Shown here: in pieces, positions 44,211 to 54,427 of the stretch
Layout of the letters: every line of letters starts with the position of its first letter
Numbering within the stretch: the first letter of the stretch is position 1
DNA from: Allorhodopirellula solitaria
GTDB lineage: Bacteria > Planctomycetota > Planctomycetia > Pirellulales > Pirellulaceae
Direction: 5' to 3'
DNA length: 64,000 bases
Assembly: GCF_007859855.1 (NCBI RefSeq)
Contig: NZ_SJPK01000008.1
Coordinates: forward strand, 203,264 to 267,263
Notes under the pieces: generated by a model
Database searches by the model: none
What the model was told of the DNA's origin: nothing
Seen by the model: the letters and a program-made list of their open reading frames with translations, nothing else
Translations under genes and position numbers: made by a program

Positions 44211-46733
44211 ATGATAGCTCGCTCTTCTTTTCTTTACGTTTGCTTTTGCTTTTGCTTGACCCTCAGCGTGTGGTGCTCAGTGCCCGCACAAGGTCAAATC
44301 CAGACTACCGGTGAGATCGGCTCCCCGAGTGCGACTACCACGATATCAGGAGTGCAGTTGCCCACGCCGGATCCTGAGTTCGATGGTGTGATTAAGCCTG
44401 GTGCCTTGGATTCCAAACCCTGGTGGGCTCCGAGGATCGTCCCACCGAAGCAAGCGCCCAACGTGTTGTTGATCATTACCGACGATTCGGGCTTCGGAGT
44501 ACCGAGCACATTCGGAGGTGTGATTCCCATGCCGACAATGGATCGCGTGGCTCGCGCGGGACTGCGATACAACAACATTCATTCGACCGCACTCTGCTCA
44601 CCGACGCGCGCCGCACTGATCACGGGACGCAACCATCACTCAGCAGGCTTCGGCGTGATCGGCGAACAATCCACTGGTTTTCCCGGGTACAACAGCATCA
44701 TCGCTGACGACAAAGCCACGATCGGACGTATTCTCCGCGACAATGGCTACGCCACATCGTGGTTTGGGAAAGATCATAACACGCCCGTCTTTGACGCCAG
44801 TTCCGTTGGTCCGTTCGACAAGTGGCCGATTGGTATGGGGTTCGAATATTTCTATGGTTTCGTCGGCGGAGATGCCAATCAATGGCAACCGAACCTGTTC
44901 CGCAACACTACTCAAATCTATCCTTTTGAAGGCGAGCCCGGATGGAATCTCGTCACCGCGATGGCGGATGATGCCATCGAATATCTCAACCGAACCCATC
45001 AGACGATGCCGGACAAGAAATTTTTCATGAAGTTTGCGCCAGGCGCGACTCACGCTCCCCATCATCCAACTGAGCAATGGGTAAAGAAGATCCATGACAT
45101 GCATCTCTTCGATGACGGCTATGAAAAAGTCCGCGAGCGCATTTTCGAGAACCAAAAGAAGCTAGGCGTCATCCCAGCGAACACGAAGATGGAAGCGTGG
45201 CCCGAGGAGCTGCTCAAACCCTGGGACGAACTCGATGCGACAACCCAAAAGCTTTTCATCAAGCAAGTCGAGGTCTTCGCCGCCTACGCTGCTTACAATG
45301 ACCACGAAATCGGCCGCGTCATCGATACGATCGAAGAGATGGGAAAACTCGATGACACCCTGATCATCTATATCAACGGCGATAATGGAACCTCCGCCGA
45401 AGGCGGGCCGCTGGGCACCCCAAACGAGGTGGCGTTTTTCAATGGCGTCAACGAAATGCCTGTCGAGACGCAGATGCAATGGTATGACGACTGGGGGACT
45501 GAGGAAACGTATAACCACATGTCAGCTGGTTGGTCGTGGGCGTTCGATACACCATTCTCGTGGTTCAAGCAGAATGCGTCGAAGCTCGGTGGCATCCGTC
45601 AGAACATGGTCGTTTCTTGGCCCGGGGAAATCGAAGACAAGGGGGCCCTGCGCGAGCAGTTTATGCATGTCATTGATGTTGTTCCCACCATCCTCGAGGT
45701 CACGGGTATCAATGCACCCGAGACGGTCGATGGCATCCAACAGGCGCCGATCGAGGGCACGAGTTTCGCATATACGTTCGAAAAGAAGAACGCCACGGCA
45801 CCTTCGCAGCACAAGACCCAGTACTTTGAAATGATGGGCCAGTGGGCGCTCTACTACGAGGGCTGGCTGCTTAGCACGAAGGTCAATCGGGCTCCGTGGG
45901 AGGCCTTTGGCGTCGCCAATCCAGACCCACTGAACAATCAGGTCCTCGAACTCTACGATTTAAATCGCGATTTTGCCCAATCCCACGATATCGCCGAGGC
46001 GAATCCGGACAGGGTCAAAAAGATGAAGGAGATGTTCATCGCTGAGGCGAAGAAGTACCAGGTGTTCCCGATGGACGCCTCTGTCGCGGGGCGGCTGGTC
46101 GCGCCCCGTCCGAACATCACCGCAGGACGCACTGAGTTTGTCTACACGCATCCGATGGTCGGATTGCCGCAAGGCGATTCTCCGTCGATTCTCAACTCCT
46201 CCTACACGATCACTGCCGAGATCACGGTTGGCGAGAAGGGCGCCGAGGGAATGATACTTACCTCGGGCGGACGCTTTTGTGGCTACGGGTTTTACTTGCT
46301 CCACGGCAAGCCGGTTTTCTTGTGGAATCTTCTCGATCTCGAACGGATCAAATGGGAAGGCTCCGAAGCTCTCAGCCCCGGTGATCACACCATCGAGTTT
46401 GACTTCCAATACGACGGCCTCGGTGCGGGGACGCTCGCCTTCAACAGCATGAGCGGTCTTGGACGCCCCGGTGTCGGCACTCTCAAAGTGGACGGCAAGG
46501 TGGCCGATACGCGCAAGATGAAGAAGACTATCCCGATGATCCTCCAGTGGGATGAGAGTTTTGATATCGGCTCGGACACGCTTACCGGCGTCAACGATGC
46601 CGATTATCAACCGCCGTTCGCTTTCACCGGCGAGCTCAATAAGCTCACACTCCATGTCGACCGTCCCGAGCTCTCCGAAGCGGATACTGCGAAGCTTCGA
46701 GCAGCGATGCGCAACAATGCATCGAGCGAGTAG
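44211..46733 (+). CDS. Exported S1-family arylsulfatase
   Basis: 840 aa. Signal peptide to about residue 26 (LTLSVWCSVPAQG). The sulfatase core starts with NVLLIITDDSGFG, whose Asp residues bind Ca2+. The formylglycine motif CSPTRAALITGR has C129 as the residue to be oxidised. HAPHHP and INGDNGTSAEGG supply further metal ligands. After about residue 640 an extra beta-sandwich domain (ITAEITVGEKGAEGMILTSGG...FTGELNKLTLHV) is present. Planctomycetes use such enzymes on sulfated algal polysaccharides. No maturation enzyme (FGE or anSME) is in the window. Confidence 0.93.
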   Translation: MIARSSFLYVCFCFCLTLSVWCSVPAQGQIQTTGEIGSPSATTTISGVQLPTPDPEFDGVIKPGALDSKPWWAPRIVPPKQAPNVLLIITDDSGFGVPSTFGGVIPMPTMDRVARAGLRYNNIHSTALCSPTRAALITGRNHHSAGFGVIGEQSTGFPGYNSIIADDKATIGRILRDNGYATSWFGKDHNTPVFDASSVGPFDKWPIGMGFEYFYGFVGGDANQWQPNLFRNTTQIYPFEGEPGWNLVTAMADDAIEYLNRTHQTMPDKKFFMKFAPGATHAPHHPTEQWVKKIHDMHLFDDGYEKVRERIFENQKKLGVIPANTKMEAWPEELLKPWDELDATTQKLFIKQVEVFAAYAAYNDHEIGRVIDTIEEMGKLDDTLIIYINGDNGTSAEGGPLGTPNEVAFFNGVNEMPVETQMQWYDDWGTEETYNHMSAGWSWAFDTPFSWFKQNASKLGGIRQNMVVSWPGEIEDKGALREQFMHVIDVVPTILEVTGINAPETVDGIQQAPIEGTSFAYTFEKKNATAPSQHKTQYFEMMGQWALYYEGWLLSTKVNRAPWEAFGVANPDPLNNQVLELYDLNRDFAQSHDIAEANPDRVKKMKEMFIAEAKKYQVFPMDASVAGRLVAPRPNITAGRTEFVYTHPMVGLPQGDSPSILNSSYTITAEITVGEKGAEGMILTSGGRFCGYGFYLLHGKPVFLWNLLDLERIKWEGSEALSPGDHTIEFDFQYDGLGAGTLAFNSMSGLGRPGVGTLKVDGKVADTRKMKKTIPMILQWDESFDIGSDTLTGVNDADYQPPFAFTGELNKLTLHVDRPELSEADTAKLRAAMRNNASSE

Positions 46734-46801
46734 GCGTGCAGCGAAGGGAACGCGAGGACGCTGGGTGCCTGGCACATCACCCTACTTTGGGATGTCCGGT
46801 T
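46734..46801. other. Short gap after the sulfatase gene
   Basis: No gene and no clear terminator; it leads directly into repeat copy 2. Confidence 0.4.
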
Positions 46802-46911
46802 AGCAACACACTATGAATAAGTGTCGGTTTTAGTAGTGGACGAAGTGACGAGTCCAGCGGCTTTGGGCTCGTCGTCTCGTCCACTACGACAGAAATTAAT
46901 CGTGCGTTGCT
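46802..46911. repeat. 110-bp quasi-palindromic element, copy 2 (loop inverted)
   Basis: Left arm 46802-46855, loop AGCGGCTTT (46856-46864), right arm 46865-46911. Arm lengths (54 and 47 nt) equal those of copy 1 at 7638 and the arms run the same way. The 9-nt loop is the reverse complement of the copy 1 loop apart from one base. Confidence 0.9.
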
Positions 46912-47305
46912 TCTCTTGTCATAACCCACAAGCTTGCTCCCCTGTGTGCTTGGCACACGGGGGCAACGTTTTGAGATTGGAGAACCGCGGTATCGATACG
47001 CGTTCCCATGTCAGCTTGCCTAACAGGGGAACGAAGCCGACGGACTTTGCTGTCATGTGGGGCAAACCCACATGGGAGCCAGGGGGACGCTTCATCTTTT
47101 CTAATCGCGGATGATGGAGAAAAGCCGCCGATCAGCGCAGCGCCACCTTCGGCGAGTCTGAACATAAAGAAGACTTTAGATTCCGTTCAGGGAGACTTTA
47201 GCGAACCCTTGTAACATTTTCTCAGTGACGGAGAAGTTGTCCGTCGTCTAACTATCCTCGGGCCCCCTGGCTTTCTGTCGGAAGCCCGTCTTCAGAAACA
47301 GGAAA
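46912..47305. repeat. Hairpin-rich repeat block before the PepSY gene
   Basis: Contains a CCCCTGTGTGC-TTG-GCACACGGGG stem near 46937, a TCAGCTTGCCTAACAGG unit related to the one inside the 19392 palindrome, the perfect hairpin ATGTGGG-GCAAA-CCCACAT at 47055-47073, and a TCAGCGCAGCGCCACCT segment shared with about 25185. No gene is seen. Confidence 0.65.
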
Positions 47306-47776
47306 ATGATTATGAAGTCGCTCATGCTCTATGCCATCGCCAGTTTAGCTGCACTGTTGCCCGTCGGTCACGTCATTGGCCAGACCGCGACGAGGCAGCC
47401 CAAACCGATCGTTGAAATCGTGAAGGGACTCGAGGCAGACGGTTATGGTCCGTTCAACGAAGTCTCGATGGATCACCAGAACTGGGAAGTCGAGGCGATC
47501 AAGGACCGTGTTTCTTATGAGCTGACCGTCGACGCGAAAACAGGGGAAGTTCTTGGGCAACACCGCGATGATCCCGACACCCAACCTCCCGCCAACGCAA
47601 TGCCGCTGTCGAAGGTGCTGCAGAAGATCATCGAGAATACCGCCTACGATGAGATCGACGAAGTTTCCTTTGAACGGCGCTACTGGGAAGTGGAAGTCTA
47701 CCAGGACCTCCAACAGCATGAACTGCATGTGGATCCTGTGACGGCGAGGATCGTTTCCGATCGTCTCGACGATTAG
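47306..47776 (+). CDS. Exported protein with two PepSY-like domains
   Basis: 156 aa; ATG at 47306, with another in-frame ATG two codons later, AGGAA upstream. A signal peptide ends near residue 26 (LLPVGHVIGQT). Two PepSY-like units follow: VKGLEADGYGPFNEVSMDHQNWEVEA...YELTVDAKTGEVLG and KIIENTAYDEIDEVSFERRYWEVEV...HELHVDPVTARIV. PepSY domains often inhibit or regulate secreted peptidases or bind other partners. Probably periplasmic. It is followed by the MYG1-like gene in the same direction. Confidence 0.85.
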   Translation: MIMKSLMLYAIASLAALLPVGHVIGQTATRQPKPIVEIVKGLEADGYGPFNEVSMDHQNWEVEAIKDRVSYELTVDAKTGEVLGQHRDDPDTQPPANAMPLSKVLQKIIENTAYDEIDEVSFERRYWEVEVYQDLQQHELHVDPVTARIVSDRLDD

Positions 47777-47901
47777 CGGGACAGCAGGTTGATCAGATTG
47801 AGTTTGGCAGCGTCGGATTGCAATCTATCCGACGTTCCGGGACAACGTGTGGGAGTAACTCCCCGACCCGCTTTGCCCCTCCAACTGAATGCCGCCCATC
47901 C

Positions 47902-48777
47902 ATGACCATGCAGCTGATTGTGACCCATCCGGGCAGCGCCCACAAAGACGACTTTCTCGCCTGCAGTCTGCTGGCGCACCTGCACGGCGTACCGATCGAG
48001 CGGCGTGAGCCCACGGATGAGGATTTAGCCAACCCATTGGTCTGCGTCGTCGACGTGGGAGGATCCCACGATCCGCAGCAGAGCAATTTCGACCATCACC
48101 AGTTTCCTCGCGATGCCCCACCATTGTGTGCCTTGTCGCTTGTGCTTCAAAACATGGGGCTCTACGAGGATGCCCTGTCATTCTGTGCCTGGCTTCGCCC
48201 AGCAGAATGGCTCGATACGCTTGGCCCAAACGAAACGGCCAAGTTGATGGGGATTCCGAGGACCGCGTTGGGAGAACTCAACTCTCCCCTCGACACGACC
48301 CTGCTAAACCGATTCGCAAAGCAGACTGAGCTCGATTCGGACAGCCCGATCTATCAGGTGATGTGCATGGTCGGACAAGACATTGTTGACTATTTGACGT
48401 CTTTGCGTGAGCGTTTGGAGTATCTCAAGGGCCACTGTCAGTACTGGTCGATCCCGACCGACAACGAACCGATACAAGCGTTGTTCCTGGAGCGAAGCGA
48501 CGTTCTTGCTGATTCGCCATCCCTTGGAATCCACGCTTTTGTCCATCGCGAGGGCAAGCAGAACGATGTCCAGGCTCTCGTCTATCCCGACCAGCGTGGC
48601 GAAGGATATGGATTGACGCGGTACAACGATAACCAACGCTTGGATTTCTCGCAGATCGAAGCACACGATGACGTGCGATTTGCACACAAGCGTGGCTTCG
48701 TTGCGAAAGTCACCACGACGAATCCGAGCCGACTCAAACAGCTATTGGCGGACGCCGTTGTCGAGCCAGGCGGCTGA
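47902..48777 (+). CDS. MYG1/UPF0160-like DHH-type metal-dependent hydrolase
   Basis: 291 aa from the ATG at 47902 (MTMQLIVTHPGSAH); an earlier start at 47818 adds 28 unlikely residues. THPGSAHKDDFLACSLLA supplies metal-binding His and Asp, and NFDHHQFPRD has the DHH signature. The C-terminal half resembles MYG1 (FVHREGKQNDVQALVYPDQRGEGYGL). Eukaryotic MYG1 is an RNA 3'-5' exonuclease; here the activity is an inference. Cytoplasmic. A palindromic terminator follows one base pair after the stop. Confidence 0.85.
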   Translation: MTMQLIVTHPGSAHKDDFLACSLLAHLHGVPIERREPTDEDLANPLVCVVDVGGSHDPQQSNFDHHQFPRDAPPLCALSLVLQNMGLYEDALSFCAWLRPAEWLDTLGPNETAKLMGIPRTALGELNSPLDTTLLNRFAKQTELDSDSPIYQVMCMVGQDIVDYLTSLRERLEYLKGHCQYWSIPTDNEPIQALFLERSDVLADSPSLGIHAFVHREGKQNDVQALVYPDQRGEGYGLTRYNDNQRLDFSQIEAHDDVRFAHKRGFVAKVTTTNPSRLKQLLADAVVEPGG

Positions 48778-48799
48778 GAAGTGCGATCGCACTTCTTTT
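48778..48799 (+). terminator. Palindromic terminator after the MYG1-like gene
   Basis: Perfect 18-bp palindrome GAAGTGCGATCGCACTTC (48778-48795), beginning directly after the stop codon and followed by TTTT. Confidence 0.75.
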
Positions 48800-48857
48800 C
48801 AGCTCACCTGTGACGTCTGTCTCGCCTATTATCAGTGACGCCGTTAAGCGTCGCCGC

Positions 48858-51800
48858 CTAGCGTTTCCGAATCTCGATGATGTATTTCATCAGGTCATCG
48901 AACTCCTTGCGATTTTTCAGCGTTCTGGTCAAGTTCGCTGGCATCAATGAGACGTCGGACTCAAAGACGTCGTCGACGTCTTCTTGCGAGATCTTGATCG
49001 GCTCAGGTTCAGCGAGACTTTGGAGGACAATCTCCTCGTCATTCTCGGAGACGCGTACGCCAGATTTGATTTGACCATCGAAGGTCAACACTTTGACCTG
49101 CGTGTATTCTTTGTCGATCAACTCCGAAGGACGCAGAATCGCATCGACGAGTTGCTCGGCAGTCAGCTTGGTTTTGACCGTCGTCAGATCGGGGCCAATC
49201 CGAGCGGCACCCTTGGGAGGTGCATGGCACGCAAAGCACGCGGCGGCGGAATTATAGAACAGGTCCCGGCCTGCTTTCGCATCACCCCGTTCGATGGCCG
49301 TGCTGGCCAGTTCAGCGACGGGAGCAGCCATCAGTTCTTTCTCAAGCTCCTCATTGCTGAACGCTTCGGTTTCTGCGGGAGCGTTATCGCCCACCAGGGC
49401 CTCTTCCAAGGGATGCTCGGCCAACAAGTCTTCTGGTTTCCAAAAAGTATCGCGTCCCTCGCTCTGCTTCCGAACCTTCCTGACCTCGGCTGCACTGACA
49501 GGTGACGCCTGGTTGCCCCACGTGTTCCGCACGAAGGTCAGCACAGAGGCGATCTCCTTGTCGTTGAGCAACGAGCGGAAGGCGGTCATGGGTGGCACGC
49601 CGCGAGCCGGATCGTAGGTTTTTCCATTGACTGTCAGTTTTCCCCACATCCCATGCAGCGTGAGTTTCGTCAAACGCTCTTTGCTGCCGAGCACCCAGGG
49701 GCTGCCGACGAGGGAAGGGTACACGTTCGCCGAACCCTGTCCATTTGCCATGTGACAGGTCATGCAATGTGCCTCGCGTTGGAAGATATTAGCTCCCTGC
49801 CTGTAGGCTTTCTTGCCCGCAGCATCGAGATAATTGGGGACCTCGAAACGGACCCTTTGCTCTTCGGCCCGGGACGCGAATTGGCTCGCCCCTGTCGTCG
49901 TCACATTCTGCCAGTAGTGCTTCACCGTGTTGGCAGCAACGACAGCGTGGGGGACACTCGAGTTCAGAAGTTGGTTGAGCAGCTCTTCATTCTTGACGTT
50001 GTGCTGCTGGTGCATCCAAAGCGCCTCGAGCAAATGGTGTGCTTCGAGTTCATCGTTGGCGTCAAAGTCCTTGATCCAGTCAAGCGTCGCGGCAATCACC
50101 GCTTGCGAATCTCGCGAGCTCAGTTCAACGCGACTGCGTTGACGGACACCGTCGACGGGGTGCTTGAGATTCTCCAAAAGCGTCTCGATCGGTTGGTCGT
50201 GAATCTGCACGGGTTTTTGGAGCGGTCGTCCCTTGGCCGTTAAACGGAAAATACGGCCATGTCGGTGGTCACGATTGGGGTCACGAATGTTGTGCTGCAT
50301 GTGGCCGATGATCGCGTTGTGCCAGTCCGAGACGTACAGGGCGCCATCTGCTCCGATCACAGCATCGGTCGGACGGAAATTTCGATCCTCGCTATCGATC
50401 AACGCCTTCACTGGGGTCCCCCAGACTTCGCCGATCTTCCGCTTCTCGCCATCGCCGTCGCGGTCCAAGTCGTATTGCTTGACACCGAGGAACCCAATCG
50501 TATTGCAGATTAGGAAGTCCTGTTGGACGTCCTCGGGAAGGTGGTTCGATGAGATGATCGCATCGGCGGCAACGGGCCGAAACTCTTTGGTGAGCAACTG
50601 GAACATCTTGAAACCCTTTCCTTCAGGACGCACCTGGTAGGACCGTCCACCGGTGCCGTCATTGGCGTAGCAGTAGCCCCAGTAATCGAAGCTAGTGCCG
50701 TGCGGGTTGGGGGAGTTCGCAGCGTGCGGCGTGATTGCGAAGGTGCGTGGGTCAAAACGGTACATCCCCGCAGCACCGATGTTCAGGTTGTTCTGCCACG
50801 GTGTTTCGTGGTTGTGAACCAGGAAAATCCCACTCTGCCAATAGATCCCGCCATCGGGGCCGTAGACCAAGTTGTTGGCCGCGTGGTGCGTGTCGGCGGT
50901 GCCTAGGCCCTGCAGGAGTGGGAAGCGGACATCCGCAACGTCATCGCCATCGGTGTCCTTGAGGAACAGCAGGTCCGGTCCGGACGTCACAACGACGCCG
51001 CCGCCCCAGAATTCAAAGCCCAATGGGTTGTGAACGTGGGCAAAAATCTTCTGTTTGTCCGCTTTGCCATCACCATCGGTGTCCTCCAAGATCATCAGGC
51101 TGTCGTTCATCTCCTTGAGCGGCTCCCATTTGGGATAGGTCTTCCAGTTCGCGACCCACAACCGGCCTTTCGCATCGACTTGAAGCTGGACGGGGTTGGC
51201 GATGTCGGGAAACTGGACTTCGGAAGCAAACAGGTTCACCTCATATCCTTCGGGAACCTTGAGCTTAGCGAGGCTCTCCTCGGGGCTGAGGTAATCGATG
51301 TTCCCCTCTTTGGCAGCGCTGGAGCTTTTGCTGCCGCCGCCGATATTCGAAACCACCTCGACCGGCGGAGGGACGTTGCTGTCGTCGGCCTCCAGTTTCT
51401 TACCCTCGGCAGCGGCCCAGATCACTTTGTCGCGATTCGCCGTCATCACGTCGAGCATCACCAGTTCGTGCTTGAGCACATCCGCATTGGTCTGTCCATC
51501 GACAAAACTCAGTACCGAGCGGCTTCCCCAGATGTCGTTGCCATCGGTCGCCCGATAGCGATTGTGCCAGTACCAATTCTTGTCCTCGACGGCGGCATAG
51601 AGATCAGCAACCGAATCGTCATCGGGCGATGGTTTACCGAACAGCGCGTTGGAGATAATTCCCGCCAACGCATGGTATCCGTCGGCGTTGAGATGGATAC
51701 CGTTGATCGTGTAACGCTGCGAACTGGAGCGAAACAACTCCAGCGTAGGATTGAAGAGATCGACAAACAGGGTGTCCGTCTCTTCGGCCGCTTGGGCGGT

Positions 51801-52352
51801 GGCCTCGGTATAAGCAGCCAGACTCACGTTCTGCTGCACCCCATCAGGAAGATTGCGATCGCCGGTATCTTCAAACGCGATTGGGCTGAACAGCACGAAG
51901 CGGGCGTCGACGCCCGCTTCTTTGCGCAGTTGACGATATCGTTGAACGAGCTTCACTAGCTCGGAACGGTAGGCATCGGCTTTCTCCGCTCCGCCGTACG
52001 ACTCGTTGTAACCGTAAAACAAAAATACAACGTCAGGTGCCACATGCTGCAGGTACTCAGCGTCGTTGGTAAAGCCCTTGTTCCGCGGCTTTTTGTTGAC
52101 GAGATCGCCTGAGAAACTCATGTTCCGAAAACTGACATCCAGGCCTTGAAGGTGGCTCTGGAGAACGGTTTCTACCCACGGATCGTGCTGCATTCGGTCG
52201 GCCAAACCGTTGCCGTAAATAGCGACCGTATCGTTGTTCTGAAAATCAAACGGATCAGCCGCGGTCGCCGTTGATGCGACCAACGCCACCGATAACGCCG
52301 TGAAAAGCGTGAATCGATGGATAATGGAAAGGGGGGGAGTCTTCGGTGTCAT
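48858..52352 (-). CDS. SGNH hydrolase / PVC-type dehydrogenase propeller / di-c-heme fusion protein
   Basis: 1164 aa from the ATG at 52352 (MTPKTPPLS); the open frame to 52688 adds a non-signal stretch. Signal peptide to about residue 34 ([18 protein letters not shown]). Residues 35-245 form an SGNH hydrolase-like domain ([12 protein letters not shown], then [14 protein letters not shown]). Residues about 340-720 are the PVC-type membrane-bound dehydrogenase beta-propeller ([20 protein letters not shown]). A HEAT-like helical region follows, then cytochrome c with CMTCH and a second PVC-type heme domain with CFACH. Such fusions are typical of Planctomycetota; the electron donor is unknown. 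Periplasmic. Confidence 0.85.
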   Translation of the reverse strand: MTPKTPPLSIIHRFTLFTALSVALVASTATAADPFDFQNNDTVAIYGNGLADRMQHDPWVETVLQSHLQGLDVSFRNMSFSGDLVNKKPRNKGFTNDAEYLQHVAPDVVFLFYGYNESYGGAEKADAYRSELVKLVQRYRQLRKEAGVDARFVLFSPIAFEDTGDRNLPDGVQQNVSLAAYTEATAQAAEETDTLFVDLFNPTLELFRSSSQRYTINGIHLNADGYHALAGIISNALFGKPSPDDDSVADLYAAVEDKNWYWHNRYRATDGNDIWGSRSVLSFVDGQTNADVLKHELVMLDVMTANRDKVIWAAAEGKKLEADDSNVPPPVEVVSNIGGGSKSSSAAKEGNIDYLSPEESLAKLKVPEGYEVNLFASEVQFPDIANPVQLQVDAKGRLWVANWKTYPKWEPLKEMNDSLMILEDTDGDGKADKQKIFAHVHNPLGFEFWGGGVVVTSGPDLLFLKDTDGDDVADVRFPLLQGLGTADTHHAANNLVYGPDGGIYWQSGIFLVHNHETPWQNNLNIGAAGMYRFDPRTFAITPHAANSPNPHGTSFDYWGYCYANDGTGGRSYQVRPEGKGFKMFQLLTKEFRPVAADAIISSNHLPEDVQQDFLICNTIGFLGVKQYDLDRDGDGEKRKIGEVWGTPVKALIDSEDRNFRPTDAVIGADGALYVSDWHNAIIGHMQHNIRDPNRDHRHGRIFRLTAKGRPLQKPVQIHDQPIETLLENLKHPVDGVRQRSRVELSSRDSQAVIAATLDWIKDFDANDELEAHHLLEALWMHQQHNVKNEELLNQLLNSSVPHAVVAANTVKHYWQNVTTTGASQFASRAEEQRVRFEVPNYLDAAGKKAYRQGANIFQREAHCMTCHMANGQGSANVYPSLVGSPWVLGSKERLTKLTLHGMWGKLTVNGKTYDPARGVPPMTAFRSLLNDKEIASVLTFVRNTWGNQASPVSAAEVRKVRKQSEGRDTFWKPEDLLAEHPLEEALVGDNAPAETEAFSNEELEKELMAAPVAELASTAIERGDAKAGRDLFYNSAAACFACHAPPKGAARIGPDLTTVKTKLTAEQLVDAILRPSELIDKEYTQVKVLTFDGQIKSGVRVSENDEEIVLQSLAEPEPIKISQEDVDDVFESDVSLMPANLTRTLKNRKEFDDLMKYIIEIRKR

Positions 52353-52714
52353 TCGTTGTTGCCTTGCGCGATGTGAGTTGTGTTCGAGTTGCCAGCGATA
52401 GGAGGAGCGGGAGGAAGCGGGGCCTTGAGAGCAATCGCAAAATGATCCGTCGTCGCGACGACATCGCGATCCGATCCCCGATCGTACCCATCTTACCATG
52501 ACTCCCCATCTAAATTCTGGTTGGAGGAGAGCATTCTGCTCTGTCGCACACGATCCGGTGCGTTGGAAGTGTCGAGTTGCTGCGGAAAGTGCGCCATCGG
52601 CATCACTACGAGCCATGGACGGGTTCTCAAGGCACTCTCGAATGCACCGGCGACACCACAGAGCAGAAGAAGATTGCTCTGCCATCATTTCCGACGTGTG
52701 AGAAACGCGGTGTT
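52353..52714. other. Upstream region of the fusion gene
   Basis: A perfect 14-bp palindrome GTCGTCGCGACGAC lies at 52449-52462, about 97 bp before the ATG of the minus-strand gene. It could be an operator. No gene is seen. Confidence 0.45.
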
Positions 52715-52894
52715 CTAACCGTTTGTCATCGATGACTCGGTTTCTTCTAGCAGCTTCTTCTCATTCGCTTCATACTGCTCGATCTGCGAGGGGGTGACAC
52801 CATCTGTCACGCTGGTGGGCTGACTGTCTTCACAGCCGGTGAAGGCAGAAACAACACCTGCCAAAACCAGATTGAATATTGAAAAGCGTTTCAT
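52715..52894 (-). CDS. Small lipoprotein
   Basis: 59 aa, ATG at 52894, stop TAG at 52715. The leader [20 protein letters not shown] is a lipoprotein signal peptide with Cys21 in FTGC. The mature part is about 38 residues, polar and acidic ([20 protein letters not shown]). Small lipoproteins of this kind often follow DUF1559 genes in planctomycetes, and this one lies 357 bp downstream of one on the same strand. Function unknown. Confidence 0.7.
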   Translation of the reverse strand: MKRFSIFNLVLAGVVSAFTGCEDSQPTSVTDGVTPSQIEQYEANEKKLLEETESSMTNG

Positions 52895-53251
52895 TGGATG
52901 ACCTATTGTGAGATTGACTTGAAAAAAGGATCGGTTCGTAAGACGGCACCGGTTGATGCCAAGGCGTCAGACGCCGTTTGGGCAGATCAACCGGAACGCA
53001 GATTGGTTCGTTGGAAGGCGGGAGCGCGAGGCAGCGGGGATTTCGCTCATTGTTCTAGGTCCACATTGGCTGGTCCTGCGTTGGAGGGCGGGCGATGGTT
53101 GGAGTCCCCAGTCGCCTTTCCCATACTTCATATAGACCTCTCATCTGGCGGTGAGATAACGCGTCGCATCTGGCTGCCGTGTTCCTTCGCCTCGCCACTG
53201 GAGACGCGTTGTCTGTCCCCAGTGGTGGTTAAAATACGCAAACGGCAAAGC
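52895..53251. other. Gap between pilin-like and small lipoprotein genes
   Basis: A stem-loop CCACTGG / CCAGTGG with 17 nt between (53195-53225) lies just after the DUF1559 stop and may partly end its transcription. The plus-strand open frame over this region is the shadow of the DUF1559 gene. No other gene is seen. Confidence 0.5.
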
Positions 53252-54427
53252 TTAGAAATCGCCAATGACCTCCGAGGAGGCGCGGGTTCCCAGGGCCCCC
53301 CAGACGCCGTAAGGACTTTTGGATCCCGGGGCCTGGGTCCCAGTACCGTTTCTCCAGACCATGCCAGCCTGAGAGTTGCCGGCTTCGATGGAATCTGTGA
53401 TGAACTTCACTGCACCGTCACCCATGAGCACGTGGGTGCCCCCTTGGTGATAGCTCGACGTCGAGCCGCACAGGTTCAAATCGTCACCGTTGGTCCGACT
53501 GCAGATCTCGCTATTAGGCGGCAGGATCGTGACCATTCCCGAGAAAATCGTCTTCGCATCGGCCCATCGGTAGCCACGAGCACGCGTGGGGCGACTCTGC
53601 GCGGTCCAAAACTGAGGTCTCTCAGGATCGATCATGGTTTGGCATGATTTTGGGTTGTCGCGAATTGCAGACATCGTTGCGTTGTTACTGCCGGCATTGA
53701 AGTTGGGCAGGACGGTCCGTTTATCCATGTCGCCGAGTGATGTCGCAATCTCGCCCATCGCGACAGTGTTGGCGAGGCCATCGAGACAATCGCGAAACCT
53801 TGTCTTATCAAATGGCTTAAAGAAGCCACGATGTGCCGCTTGTGCAGTTTGAGCGCGACTTCGGGTCATGCCGATTGTCCGACTGTTTGGCCAAGGACCG
53901 TACGCGGTCTCATCGGATGAGTCACCGATGCAGGCCGCGTAGTTAGTGCGCCCGAGTGCTGGCAGGCCGATGCCTGGGTCGCTGGGGCAACGGAATGTGG
54001 GGATATCCACAGTCCAAGGCCTGTAATTGATGTTTTGGGGAGTCGGCCCCATGGCATTCCAGGTTCCCCCCTCAATGCTCGGATTGGAAATCTGTTGCCA
54101 CAATGCTTGCTGCTCCAGGAAAGGCAGCACGCTGACGAGCATGCTCAGCTGCATGTTGTTTGTTTCGGGTGCGTTCTGCCACCACTGATGACCGGGGCTT
54201 GCGGCCACCGTACCCGTCCCATGGGTAGGCACCTGATTGTAAGTGGCGTGGTAGTTGTGAATTCCTAATCCCAGTTGCTTGAAATTATTACTGCAGCTCA
54301 TGCGTCGGGCCGCTTCGCGAGCAGCCTGAACCGCAGGCAACAGCAGCCCCACCAAAACACCTATGATCGCAATGACTACCAGCAGCTCCACGAGCGTGAA
54401 ACCGCCTTTCGACTTCTGAATTGACAT
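53252..54427 (-). CDS. DUF1559 pilin-like protein with H-X9-DG tail
   Basis: 391 aa. The N-terminus has a type IV pilin-like prepilin motif, KGGFTLVELLVVIAIIGVLV, with Gly before Phe-Thr-Leu-Val-Glu as the cleavage site. The DUF1559 region follows (AAREAARRMSCSNNFKQLGLGIHNYH). The C-terminal GTHVLMGDGAVKFITDSI is the H-X9-DG motif. This family is greatly expanded in Planctomycetota and probably forms cell-surface pseudopilin-like or envelope structures. A small lipoprotein gene follows downstream. Confidence 0.93.
   Translation of the reverse strand: MSIQKSKGGFTLVELLVVIAIIGVLVGLLLPAVQAAREAARRMSCSNNFKQLGLGIHNYHATYNQVPTHGTGTVAASPGHQWWQNAPETNNMQLSMLVSVLPFLEQQALWQQISNPSIEGGTWNAMGPTPQNINYRPWTVDIPTFRCPSDPGIGLPALGRTNYAACIGDSSDETAYGPWPNSRTIGMTRSRAQTAQAAHRGFFKPFDKTRFRDCLDGLANTVAMGEIATSLGDMDKRTVLPNFNAGSNNATMSAIRDNPKSCQTMIDPERPQFWTAQSRPTRARGYRWADAKTIFSGMVTILPPNSEICSRTNGDDLNLCGSTSSYHQGGTHVLMGDGAVKFITDSIEAGNSQAGMVWRNGTGTQAPGSKSPYGVWGALGTRASSEVIGDF

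Noticed and set aside
45960..46775. 271-aa minus-strand reading frame
   Set aside because: Shadow of the sulfatase gene.
51030..51959. 309-aa plus-strand reading frame
   Set aside because: Shadow of the SGNH/propeller fusion gene, no ribosome binding site or protein-like motifs.
52898..53647. 249-aa plus-strand reading frame
   Set aside because: It overlaps the DUF1559 gene on the other strand and has no family features; it is a GC-driven shadow frame.
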